Of a DNA stretch of 64,000 bases, positions 26,328 to 36,964 are shown piece after piece; position 1 is the stretch's first letter; each line of letters starts with the position of its first letter. A model generated the notes under the pieces. That model worked only from the letters and a program-made list of their open reading frames with translations, did not search any database and was not told where the DNA came from. The stretch covers positions 162,347 through 226,346 of the forward strand of contig MU404083.1 of the NCBI GenBank assembly GCA_022695795.1, in the 5' to 3' direction. The stretch comes from Biscogniauxia marginata. Taxonomy: Eukaryota > Ascomycota > Sordariomycetes > Xylariales > Xylariaceae. A program made the position numbers and the translations under genes.

Positions 26328-27731
26328 ATGGCTCTAACTGACACAATGGCATCGCAGGGAGCTTCAGACCAAAACTCATCATCTCCGAAGAAAGAGGGAG
26401 ATTTATCCCCGTCTCTTAGTCTCTCCTTCAACCTATCTGGGCCCCGTCCCTCTTCTAGATCATCATCTATCTCATCTACTTCATCGCAAGCCACCATGTC
26501 TAGCCGTACCACTAATACATCCACCACCTCCTCCAACGACATCGTTGAGAATGCTTATTTTAACTCTAATCCTCCACCCAAGGCCCTGCCAAAGCACGTC
26601 GAGGCCGCAAGGTCCTTCATAAATCAACACGCAGCCGCCAACCGGCGCGTCGTCCTCGTGACCTCGGGTGGAACGACGGTGCCGCTTGAGAAGAACACGG
26701 TGCGCTTCATTGACAACTTCTCCGCCGGCACGCGTGGAGCTACGTCTGCCGAGTACTTCCTCGAGTCGGGGTACGCCGTCATCTTCCTACACCGGCAGTT
26801 CAGCCTGCTACCGTACAGCCGGCACTACAGCCACTCAACCGATTGCTTCCTAGACTTCCTGCATGAGGGCCCGGACGGCAGCGCCGTGGCCAACCCGGCA
26901 CACCAGGACAAGATGGTCAGCGTGCTACGCAAGTATAACGCTGCCAAGCGCCAGAACTTGCTCCTGATGCTACCCTTTATCACTATTACCGACTATCTAC
27001 ACGAGCTACGAGCCGTAGCACAGCTCATGCGCCCGCTAGGCCCCAATGGCCTGCTCTACCTCGCCGCTGCCGTGAGCGACTTCTTCGTCCCGCCTGAGCG
27101 TATGTCCGAGCACAAGATCCAGAGCACGGATGCCACGGACAAGCTAAAGCAGGGACCCACGGCCACCCGCACCGAGGGGAGGACAGAGCAGCCACAGAAA
27201 CGGGAGGAAGACGAGGAGGAGGCGTTCGACAACTTCGACTCGTCGCCTGCCGTGCCGCGCAGCAAGCGGCTGATCGTCGACCTGGACCCGGTGCCCAAGT
27301 TCCTGAAGAACCTCGTGGACGGCTGGGCGCCCGAGGGCATGATCGTCTCGTTCAAGCTCGAGACGGACCCGGACCTCCTCGTGCACAAGGCCAAGTACTC
27401 GCTCGACCGGTACCAGCACCACCTCGTCATCGGCAACCTGCTCACCACGCGCAAGTGGGAGGTCGTCTTCGTCGCGCCCGGCCGCGAGGACCGCTGGATC
27501 CGCATCCCTATCCACCGGCGCAAGAAGACGCTCACCGGTGGTGACATCGAAGCGCCTGCCGAACGCGGTAGTAGTAGTAGTAGTGGTGGTGGTGGTGGTG
27601 GTAGTAACAAGCCCCTGGACCCGGCGACGCTGCCGGACGGCGAGCCGGAGATCGAGATCGAGAGCTTGATTATACCTGCCGTGCAAGAGCTGCATACGAA
27701 ACACGTGGAGGCTTCCGAGGCGAGGAAATAA
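26328..27731 (+). CDS. CAB2: Phosphopantothenate-cysteine ligase (CoA biosynthesis)
   Basis: Joins cysteine to 4'-phosphopantothenate, the second step from pantothenate to coenzyme A, in the cytosol. A single uninterrupted exon of 467 aa. Residues 1-85 are Ser/Thr-rich and variable. The conserved fold begins near 87 (HVEAARSFINQH), with VLVTSGGTTVPLE (nucleotide-binding loop), VRFIDNFSAGTRGA (FSxGxRG signature) and FLHRQFSL. Later LYLAAAVSDFFVP, a PVPKFLK-type motif and the FKLETDPDLL block appear in the family order. Yeast Cab2 is about 365 aa. The extra length comes from the N-terminal tail, an acidic insert (about 270-305) and a Ser/Gly repeat near 415-425 encoded by GTA/GGT triplets. The next ATG at 26346 would remove six residues. 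Confidence 0.92.
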   Translation: MALTDTMASQGASDQNSSSPKKEGDLSPSLSLSFNLSGPRPSSRSSSISSTSSQATMSSRTTNTSTTSSNDIVENAYFNSNPPPKALPKHVEAARSFINQHAAANRRVVLVTSGGTTVPLEKNTVRFIDNFSAGTRGATSAEYFLESGYAVIFLHRQFSLLPYSRHYSHSTDCFLDFLHEGPDGSAVANPAHQDKMVSVLRKYNAAKRQNLLLMLPFITITDYLHELRAVAQLMRPLGPNGLLYLAAAVSDFFVPPERMSEHKIQSTDATDKLKQGPTATRTEGRTEQPQKREEDEEEAFDNFDSSPAVPRSKRLIVDLDPVPKFLKNLVDGWAPEGMIVSFKLETDPDLLVHKAKYSLDRYQHHLVIGNLLTTRKWEVVFVAPGREDRWIRIPIHRRKKTLTGGDIEAPAERGSSSSSGGGGGGSNKPLDPATLPDGEPEIEIESLIIPAVQELHTKHVEASEARK

Positions 27732-29334
27732 AGAAGTAGATAAACTTGAAAAAAAAAAAAAAAAAGCTTTCAGAGAAATAAATGTAGATGTATTGAGGGG
27801 TCAAAATAATAATTGATGTGATAGCCCGAATAGTTGTTATGTTCACAGCGCCTTTCTGGCTGGTGAGAGATTTACCAGATGGCTATAGCTAGCTAGCTAG
27901 TTATGCATATGGGAGCTTTTTTTTTTTTGATACCTCACACCTTGGTTTATTACCCAGGCCTGGTGATTATATTACCTTGTATACTGTATAAGTTTCGATA
28001 TGTGAGTTTCAATTCTTTACGCGGATATCACATCAAAGCTTCTAAACTACCTAGTCAATGCTAGGTCTAAAATGACTGGTGATCTGGATATATAGGAGAG
28101 ATGTGCAATAGTTATGAATAGCGAGGTAAGATGCCCCAGTGGGAATTTATCTTCTGTATTGGGAAGAGAAGGAGCGAAAAAAAAAGGGAAAGAAAGAAAA
28201 AATAAAGTGTTGTTGTTGTCTAATCGGAGGTTAGCCGTGTAATTTACTTCAAAACGGAAATTGCTATTAGTGTTCAATGAAAAAAAAAGGGGGTTGAAAG
28301 ATAGGGGGCGTTGTCTTCTTTTTCTTTTTTTCTTTTTTCCCAGGTCGTTGTCGCGGTAGAAAAAAATCTCGTTCTTCTTGATCTTTCACCGAGACCAACG
28401 GGGAGGATAGACCAGAGGAGCCATGCCAACTCAGCATCCCCCCTCCCTGGTAGCTCGTCCATGATCCTGTGCAAATAGGATCGATCAACGTGCGTGCGAG
28501 CGCCGCGAGGCGGAAGACACGCACCCACTCGGCACAGATATAGGGCCAGTCGAAGTGGAAGGTAAAGGCGAAGGGGTGATGATGATTATGGCGCTGATGT
28601 TGAGGAAGAGGGGAGGGTGTAGTACGTGAGTTGGGGTGCGGAGGTTAGCAGTTTTGAGGGGATCTATGGTTGATGGGACTTACTTAGAATTTTCTTTTTT
28701 TCTTTTTGGGGGGATCTTGGAGGTTTAGTCGAGTAGACAGACTACTAGTTCCCTGCAATGCCTAGGTACTCTTTCGGATTTATATACACGATGTCCGGAG
28801 AGGGGGCTTCATCATAGTGATAAAGGGAGAAGGGTGTGTGTGTTTCGACATGACCCCTTGTCTCATTGGTGATTTACAAGCTGGCTTTGATGACGATGGC
28901 AGAATATATGTTCTATCGACATGTTTTCTAGCTCTTCTCTTCATGAAACTTGAAAAGGGATAATAGTATTCATGGCAGTCTTTGTCAGTATTTCAACCCT
29001 ATAGGAGAGCTCTGTGGTGAAATTTTAAGTGAGCTTTTATGAGCATCTCCTGTCTGAGACTTGATACATCTCTAGGAGAAATCGTTATACGGGAAACGTG
29101 AAGTTTTATTCAGCAATAATACTTCTCGAAGACGTATGAGGCAGTCAAATCAGAAATAGGGAGACGATACAGTCCAAGTCAACAGTTCATTCAATACTAC
29201 ACGTGATATTCTCAATCTAGCGTCATAGGTACTGATATTACAATTTCATAATATATCATAGCTCGTCTAGCTGGAGAGGTTGGATGTCATGATCTGAAAA
29301 GTAAACAGACTAGTCATGATATAGGGCTATTAAG
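27732..29334. other. Convergent intergenic region, no gene recognised
   Basis: 3' flanks of the CoA-pathway gene and the orphan minus-strand gene. Holds A and T runs (27749-27765, 27917-27929, 28307-28340) and a GT-rich run near 28835. Nothing coding could be supported. Confidence 0.5.
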
Positions 29335-30406
29335 TCAAACTTCAAACGGCTTTTGACTATTTAGGTATATGAGTCTGGGCTGTTCTAAGGAAATAGGAAA
29401 AAAGGAAAAGAAGGAATGTGGGGAAAAGGGGTGAGGTATTAATGTTATGATCAGATGTGTAACAGGTTTCATATTATGAAATACTCTTACCTGTATCATG
29501 ATCAGGACATATCTGCAGGAATAACTCGTCCAAGCGTCCAGGGGATAAAATCCCGAAATTATGGCGCTGGTCCCAGCGCTCCCGGAGAAAGAAGAGAAAC
29601 TTCTCCAGGTCGTCGACGGTCTCCATATGCGCAGCCATTTTGTAGAGATGCCCTAGTCTAACCTGAGGCACTGTCAGATGCTCCCGATTCTTAGGGTCCC
29701 TCGGGTCCCAGACGTGGCCCTGTGCGATCTGCCATTCGTATTCCTCCATGGCGGCGAACGCGATCCCCTGGATGATATTAGCAGTCCAGCTGTGGTCAAC
29801 ATTAGCGGTCCAGTTCCGGTCAAATTCACTATGGATACGTTCCAGAAGCTCCGAGAGCCGCGCTTCAGCGCCCCGGGCGTATAGGGTCCGCTCCAGCTCA
29901 CACAGTATGGCGACCCAGGGGATCGACGAATCTTCCTCCGGCCTAGACCCGTAAGCCGAAAATACCGTGATAGCAAGGTACTGCAGTACAAAGCATGTGA
30001 CCAGGTCCTTCGGGGCGTGGTCTACAGCGGTGATCAGCTGTAGGGTCCCTTGATTTGTCTTGGTTTGGCACTGCATGCACTGAGATTCATCGTCTTGGGC
30101 GTCAAGGTCGGCGCCGCGCCGGAACAGGGTTACGAGTCTGGGCAGCGGGTCACCCATTATAGTACAACCACAAGAATATACCTGTGTAGCAGAGGAGTCT
30201 GGATCTTTTGGACCGAACATTGTGAGTTTCGTCTGCGAGGAAATATTATGTGGCGAATACGAAATTTCTTGCCATATCCGTGGTCTGCGTAGGTATCCGG
30301 TATTTAAACGTCTTGATATAACAGGCACACTTGAAACAGTAGCCATGTTACCCGACTTACTAGTAGTTTCTTGACAAAGACTTGGACCTGCAATTTCATG
30401 CACCAC
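29335..30406 (-). CDS. Hypothetical protein, likely two exons
   Basis: Not recognised. An open frame from 30406 runs to a good donor (GTAAGA at 29490). Removing 29490-29385 (106 nt, pyrimidine-rich tract and TTAG acceptor) adds 16 codons and gives 321 aa; read without splicing it ends four residues after the donor at 29474. The start could also be the ATG at 30220 (MFGPKDPDSS), which skips a less protein-like N-terminus. The middle has a CMQC pair, a run LFRRGADLDAQD that recalls an ankyrin repeat, and several amphipathic helices. No signal peptide or membrane segment. Reads as genuine soluble protein by composition. Neighbours give no clue. Confidence 0.6.
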
Positions 30407-33048
30407 GTCTCGAACAATGCCGATTGTTCATGTTCACGTGACTGGCTGGTGTCGGGGAATTTGACTTCCTCAGGCTTAGATATTCCACATTCATACTGCC
30501 GCTATCACGCTGAGGGGGTTGGTTCATTGCGGTAACTCTAAATGTGGGCTGTGAATGTTTATGTAGGATATGAGGAAACGGTTCTATCGTGCGATCTTTC
30601 TACGTCTTAATGTAAGATACGTAGGTAGCTAATAGGCTACCTTTATGTCGTGCCGTGTGGGTATAGATATCATATAGGTACTGTAGTCTTGGTATAAATT
30701 ATCATACAGTATTCCCATTTTAGCTTTCCTGTGTGCTTTCTGAGAAGGATAGGCTGTGATATATGTTGTAAGTGAAGCCGAGGCTGCCACTTCCGGCAAA
30801 TGGTTAACATTTCAATATCCAAGTGGGGCATGAACCCCCTGATGCCTTCACAAAAAGTGACAGAGAAGTAAAACTATAACGTAATATATGAGTTCCTAGT
30901 TTGAATGGTGGGATAACTTCATGGGGGAGAGGTGAAGGAAGTGTAAGGGTGTATAACAGACTGAGAGAATGTGCAGGTAATAGCCAATTTTGGGCTTATA
31001 TTAATCGATGGAAACTTCCCATAAGGTTTCCGGAGTCGAAACTATATATTAGACGTAATCATTGCTGCAGAGTCGTTAATAAGCAAGCCCAGACACCGAG
31101 ACTATCTGCTGGAGCCTGACACGAGATTGGTGAGGTACTGTACATAAGGTGTTCGGTCAAATCAATGTGTAGAACAATAGGTACGTATCTATGTTTGCCT
31201 CATAGCGGACGTATGAGGCATTGAATATTCCTACCTATCGCTAACTAGGCAACCAACTCCCGAAGTTACTCCTGAGGTAGTCCCTTAAATACTAAAATAA
31301 AACCTTTGTCCCCCAAGCAGCAGCGTGGTACATATTCCTGCCCTCTCGGGAAATGTACCCGTTTGGCCCAGATAAAAACAGCCCGGGTTTTTTCGTAGGC
31401 TTGAGCTAGTTCCCTCCGACGGGCAGATGATAAGAGGGGGGGAGAAGTCTGGACGAAGTTGGAGGGTTCGAACCTCAGCCGAGCTTTTTTGCATCCCTTT
31501 TTTTTTCAACCTCCCTCCCATTATTTAGTGTCTCCCCTTCCTTGCCTTATATCCTGTATATGTTCGTCATCTTTTAAAAATTTTCATTAATCCTTTTTCG
31601 GTTTTTTTTTTAAGATACCCCCCTCCCCTGTCTTGAATAAACTACCTACATTCCCATTTCCCTTTGTTTTAATCCCATTATCTCACGATGTATCTTAGTA
31701 CTGCACCACTCCGACCTTGATTTAGAAACACATCATCATCGTGCAAAATAGAAGTAAATAAACTTTGAAGATGACCTTCGCATTGATACCAATAATAGCA
31801 TCACTAACGTATTGGAAATTCTCATTCTAGATCTCCTAGTAACCAGTCCTTCCCCCGCTAGGACTCCTGCCTCATTTTGGATTTTCTAAGTACTCATAGA
31901 GTCTGGCGAAATCGTTCATGATCATTTCTCTTTCTGCTTATTTGCACACTCCCCCACTCGGAACTGGGTATGAAAGAAGCCGCACAAAATACATCATCGC
32001 CTACACGGTACAACCACTGGAGTGCTCCAGCTTTGTGTGCTCTGTAATCATTGCCCATTATTTTCAAACAGGTTCACTGAATAAATATGACTGTAATTCC
32101 TATCCTTGCACTATTTTCTGAATTATTCCAATTTTCTTAGTTTTCTTGGTTGAAGGGCAGACCCCCTATGCCAGGCTCTTGAGTTTTCATAGTAGAGTAT
32201 CACCAAATACCCCATATGACGAAGGTAAGCCTGCACGCCTGAAGACTGCACTCCATAGTCTCGTATTCTCTTAATGATGAGCCGGCTCTTTTAACCCTTG
32301 TATTATCATTAGCAGAATAATTCAATCATAGGGGCTACCCAGGGGGAGTTCAACATACTTAGTAATAGGGATCCACGCCACGGTCGTGCTGCCGGTCGTC
32401 ATAGAACTGATATCTACTGTTGCGCAACGTGATTTATAAGTCTGTTGAGCAGAGCGTCATACGGATACGATACATACTAGTAGCTAGGTTGGACATATCC
32501 CTTGACCAATCTATTGACGGAACGCCTTAATTCTCAAAAGAAGTTTTTGCATGTCTTAGAGTATGTTGTGTTCTTATTTGATAGAGTCGTCTTCCTACGA
32601 GACATAATACTAATTGATTATCGTGTTCCGTCTAGCACCTCGAAATTAGCAAAGCATTGCGATTGCTTGTCCTACGATAGTACTCAAAGCAGACATCGAT
32701 TCAAAGAACGTGTCCCTACTGTGTGAGGTGTGGTTGATGCTCTCAAGTGTATTTTCCTAGTCTAGGGCTCTTAACATGGGAAAGGGGAGTCCTGTAGACA
32801 ACTAGAAATACCCTGTTGATGCTGGTGAGAGACATGCTTTGGGTGACGACTATCATATCCATATGAAATCGTGTGTTTTTCCCCAGCCCATCAAATAAAA
32901 CAGCAAAGCAACTCAACGCCAGCGAAAACCTCCATCCCACTTCGCATTATCCCATAATTCTCCCTCAACGCCTTAATTCGTATTGACCCCAACCCAGACC
33001 AGACTAGACCAGACGAACAAGCCGAGGCCTTCTTCTTCTTTCCCTTCC
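30407..33048. other. AT-rich intergenic region, no gene recognised
   Basis: 2.6 kb with short, scattered frames. Contains T-rich runs near 31497-31610. The palindromic ggttcgaacc at 31465-31474 is not part of a foldable tRNA. Confidence 0.5.
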
Positions 33049-33653
33049 TTACTGGAGGCACTTGAAGCTGCGCACCTGGATGCCGTCGTGGCAGCCCCCC
33101 TGCGGCGGCTCGATCTCCCAGACGTAGTAGTCGCCCTCGCAGTCGTAGCTGTCCTCCCACGCGACGCAGTACTCGAGCCCGCGCAGGTTGGCCGACCGCG
33201 CCACGAAGCCGCCCGCCTGGTTGCCGCACCCCTGCGCCTCCCGGTCCGGGTCGTCGTGCGCGAAGTACGAGCACGATACCCCCGGGTCGGGTGATGCGGA
33301 CCCGAGGGACTGGCACCCGATGCTGTCGTTGAGGAGGTGCCCCGGGAAGTCGTAGCCCTGTGTGGCGGGGGTTAGTCGTGTTTTATGGCGGGATATATAT
33401 GATAGGATGAGAGAGGGCGAGAGAGATGGGGAGAGAGAGAGGAAGAGTGGGTATAGTAAGGCACGGGTTTGCGAGGAGATTTGAATGAGAGAGCTCTCAC
33501 CTCAAATGAGTAGTAGTCTGACTGTCTGCGGGCGTCGTTGTCGGTGCAGGCCCTGGGTTCCGAGTAGAAGGTGCCGTACCAAGCAGCCACAGTGTTGCTC
33601 CCGATGATGATGCTCAGGAAGAGCGAGATGGCGTTGATCGGTGAGAAATACAT
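33049..33653 (-). CDS. Small secreted cysteine-rich protein, two exons
   Basis: Exon 1 is 33653-33501 (51 codons), the intron 33500-33358 (143 nt, GTGAGA donor, CTAAC branch, CACAG acceptor) and exon 2 is 33357-33049; product 153 aa. A clear signal peptide (about 1-24: hydrophobic SLFLSIIIG, then SNTVAA) precedes a mature domain of about 130 residues with eight cysteines, enough for four disulphides. It is acidic and rich in Asp, Tyr and Gly, and ends VRSFKCLQ. No membrane segment or GPI signal. Size, secretion and cysteine count fit effector-like or antimicrobial-type secreted proteins, but no family is recognised and the role is unknown. Exon 2 is far more GC-rich than the flanking DNA. Divergent from the methyltransferase gene. 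Confidence 0.78.
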
Positions 33654-34662
33654 TGTTTAACTGTGTTCTTATTTCTCGTAAAGACGGGATAAACAAGATA
33701 TTCTTTTGGTGTCGCGTGTCTCGTGAAAGGAAATCGGACGTGTGTGCGGGCGTGAGTATGTGTTGGTTCGCACAGATAGGCCAGTGAGGATGTTGTAATT
33801 GATGTTTCTGGACGTAACTTATATGGTATGTGGATGATTATGACGGCGAGTTGGGATGGGACATGACTTTGCAGGCGAGCTTTATATATTATAACACACT
33901 CACTGCTTTCGCTAGTGAATGAGAGCGTATCGGACAATGCTCAAGTCTGGTTTCTATTCTAGTTCAGGAACGTTTATTGTATCATGTACCTGAGAATAGT
34001 GAATAGAAGTACCGCACCCGTACCAAACTCCTACTAATTTAATTCATTTAATTTAGCCAGAACTTCCGTACATTGTTAAAGATAATGCAAGCGTCAAATT
34101 TTTGTTATTTTATATCAATTACAATGATTCCCCGTGATAGATAAATCTACATTGATGCCGTCCGTCTATTAGCACGTGAGAGTGCTTACACGATTATACA
34201 GTTAATGTCAGGCGGTCCATGTATTGACCAATACTGACGCTCATTGAGACGATGGTCATCACAAATACCCTGTTTATCCTATTTCCTCCGACCTAACGTT
34301 TACCTCTAATTGACTTCTACTCAGTCGTGCGCTAAATAGCGAGACTCCGGATTCGGGTGCGACGACGGAGACACAATGCCGTGGGAGAATATCGGTGTCT
34401 AAACTATCCTACACTGTGCTACCCGCCAATCATCTCGCAATGATTATATTTAGTACAAGTGACCAAATGTTGCACTGTCCACAATTATCATCAGTCGGAA
34501 CCGTTACGGTTAACCAAACCATACTCCCCACCACTCGACCGCAGAGCCTCATCGTACTTAAAACGGGAATATACTCCAAGGTGTTCTTTTAATTCCGATT
34601 AGGTACTTGCTTATATTCATTCTTTTTGAATCAAAGAAAAATAAAAACCAAGATTAACCGCC
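33654..34662. promoter_or_regulatory. Divergent intergenic region between secreted protein and methyltransferase
   Basis: AT-rich; upstream of both genes, so it holds both promoters. No specific site could be supported. Confidence 0.4.
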
Positions 34663-35481
34663 ATGGATCAATACAAGCAATACAACGATGCGATGCTGCA
34701 GAGCTACTCCGCCCGGACCGCATCGGAGCTATCAGCGTACATGCTCGAGCGCGTAAGACCCGGCATGCAGATCCTCGACGTCGGCTGCGGCCCAGGCTCC
34801 ATCACGACGGACCTCGCGACGCATGTGCTCCAGGACGGCCACGTCGTCGGCCTGGACTGCAACGAGGACGCCATCGTCGCGGCGCAGGAGCTGGCGCGCG
34901 ACCGCAACACGCCCAACGTCCGCTTTGTCGTCGGCGACGTCCTCAACCTGCCGTTCGCCGACGGCGCCTTCGACATCGTGCACGCGCATCAGGTGCTGGG
35001 CCACCTGCCGAGCGGGGACGGCGAGCCCGGCCCCGTCCGCGGGCTGCGCGAGATGCGGCGGGTGTGCAAGCCCGGCGGGCTCGTCTGCGCCAGGGAGGCC
35101 GAGTGGAGCAGCGCCGTCGTGCACCCCAAGATCCCCGGGCTCAGGGAGACGTGGGACCTGATGGAGAAGCTATCGTACAACAAGGGCACCCTGCTCTCTG
35201 GGGGGCGGATCCGGGAGTTCGCGCGGAGGGCGGGGTTCCCGCGGGAGAACATCTGGGCGTCGGCCGCGGCCGTGACCTACACAAACCCCACGGGTCGGGA
35301 GTGGTGGGGCGATAACATGGCGAGGAGGTTGGAGGCCTCAGAGTCGCAGGCAAAAGGGGTGGAGCTAGGCTTGGTGTCGAAGGAAGAGTATGCTGCCATG
35401 ATAGCGGCGTGGAGGGCATGGGCAAAGCACGAGGATGGGTTCTATTCCATGATTGACGGGCAGATCATCTGCACCAAGTAA
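34663..35481 (+). CDS. Class I SAM-dependent methyltransferase (UbiE/Methyltransf_11-like)
   Basis: Single exon, 272 aa. Motif I ILDVGCGPGSIT (37-48) is followed by the acidic end of strand 2 (VGLDCNEDAI), FVVGDVLNLPFADGAFDIVHAHQVLGHL (motifs II/post-I) and LREMRRVCKPGGLVCAREAEW (motif III). The C-terminal third carries substrate-side helices, including WRAWAKHEDGFYSMIDGQIICTK. This layout is common in fungal small-molecule methyltransferases, including secondary-metabolite and sterol-type enzymes; substrate unknown. The gene is intronless and strongly GC-rich at third positions against AT-rich flanks. The ATG at 34663 sits in a CCATGG context. Confidence 0.9.
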   Translation: MDQYKQYNDAMLQSYSARTASELSAYMLERVRPGMQILDVGCGPGSITTDLATHVLQDGHVVGLDCNEDAIVAAQELARDRNTPNVRFVVGDVLNLPFADGAFDIVHAHQVLGHLPSGDGEPGPVRGLREMRRVCKPGGLVCAREAEWSSAVVHPKIPGLRETWDLMEKLSYNKGTLLSGGRIREFARRAGFPRENIWASAAAVTYTNPTGREWWGDNMARRLEASESQAKGVELGLVSKEEYAAMIAAWRAWAKHEDGFYSMIDGQIICTK

Positions 35482-36964
35482 ACGAAGTCAAAAGAGCATT
35501 TCTTTCTAATACCAGGAGGAACTGGAAATGTTTTAGTTCTTATCTTACCGAAGCACATCACACTGTTCCTACCCATGCACGCTGTGGAAGCAGGACTAAA
35601 ATGAGAGAGCTGACGAACATGAAGAAGTAGAATAGTATGTCGCTAGAGAGAATATTCAAGAAGGAAGTCTAAAATTTTCCTGCAGGATTGCTGCAGATTT
35701 AAGACCATGCGATATAAGTCGTCTTGTGATTAAAAATGGCAACAAAAGAAGATGTCGCGGATGAGGGTATTCACAGTTGTAGATAGTGGATCTCCCCAAA
35801 GGGGAGATACCATTTAGTTGACAATGAGTGAGTGTCCTTTCTTTTTGGGGTGCGGTGAAATCAATTAAGTAAGGGGGGAAAGGAACCCGGGAGCCAGACA
35901 AAGGATATAGGGAAAAAGAAAAAAAGAAGAAAAGAATCGCCCTGCCTTGGACTCGAACCAAGATTCTTCGACTTTTCTCTACCTAGCTGTTGGTAGGAGG
36001 CCGACGAGTTAACTGGGAAAAACCGGGTTAGCGCTGCGTTTCTTTGTCGTCGTCGTTGGCAACTTACCCATTTCTCTAGCAGGGCCAGTGGGAGAATTAT
36101 CATCTATTTTCGACATATAAGGGGGAATGGAAGGGAGGTACAAAAATCGATTGGTCGCTTGCCATGCCAGCCACATCGAATGACATCAATGCAGCAAATG
36201 CATACCCGACGTAGCCCGTAAAACATCCATATGTATCTAGGTACCCGGGCAGGCGCAGGGCACACCTACGCCGATTCTGAACGTGGTGTCGTGGAAGGAA
36301 CCTTCATGTAGGCACGGGGTTCTACATAAATAAAGCAACCGAAATTGGAAGGGAGATGTCATACCTGAGAAGTGACGAAACTATTAAAATAACGACTTGG
36401 GTCGATACATATTTGACGTATGGAAACCTGCATCTACCCGCATAAGGCATTCACTACATAACTTAACCTAACCTCCGTATACTGTTGAAACATGGGGCTA
36501 TACGACCCCTGATCTCCTGTATATATGTATATATGTATATATATAGGTGGGTTTTGCCCATCTACTAGACCAACCTTGAACTAATACACTAGATCCCATC
36601 CTCATATCTTGTCTCATCTTAACAGTTAAATGGTAATATCAGACTAGTTATCTACATGGCACCTTGTATATGCCGCTAGCCTTTGAATTCTTTATACCGT
36701 CATCGTAATACCACACAGGCGACAGGAAGGTGTTGTGAGAGGGCCAAATCGACCAAATAGAAAGGTTCTGTCGGTGTATAGTACAGTAAGAATCTAAATC
36801 ATACATAGATACCTACTTATATATATATATATATTTGCATCAAATAACACATTGCTTAAGAATAGACCCTGATTAATCTTTGTTTCTATTTACCAGTATC
36901 TTGAGCTTTATATATGCTGCTACTAAAGCTCTTACTTACCTTTTGTCATTTCTGTCCTTGCTTG
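35482..36964. other. Convergent intergenic region with a tRNA-like element
   Basis: Apart from the tRNA-like element at 35939-36085, the stretch holds TA repeats (36518-36545, 36821-36834) and no supportable gene. Confidence 0.5.
35939..36085 (-). tRNA. tRNA-like element; isotype not assigned
   Basis: On the minus strand the 3' end reads CTTGG-TTCGAGT-CCAAG (a perfect 5-bp T-arm with a consensus loop) followed by GCAGGGC. That pairs over 7 bp with GCCCTGC at the other end (36085-36079). A14, G18G19 and A21 of a D-loop can be matched, but the D-stem pairs poorly and no normal anticodon stem is visible. The 147-nt span would need an intron of about 65-70 nt. Could be an intron-containing tRNA, or a decayed copy. 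Confidence 0.35.

Noticed and set aside
31460..31480. ggttcgaacc resembling a tRNA T-arm
   Set aside because: Flanks do not fold into a tRNA on either strand.
34732..35124. 130-aa antisense frame in the methyltransferase
   Set aside because: Same GC-rich shadow effect; the + strand frame has all methyltransferase motifs.
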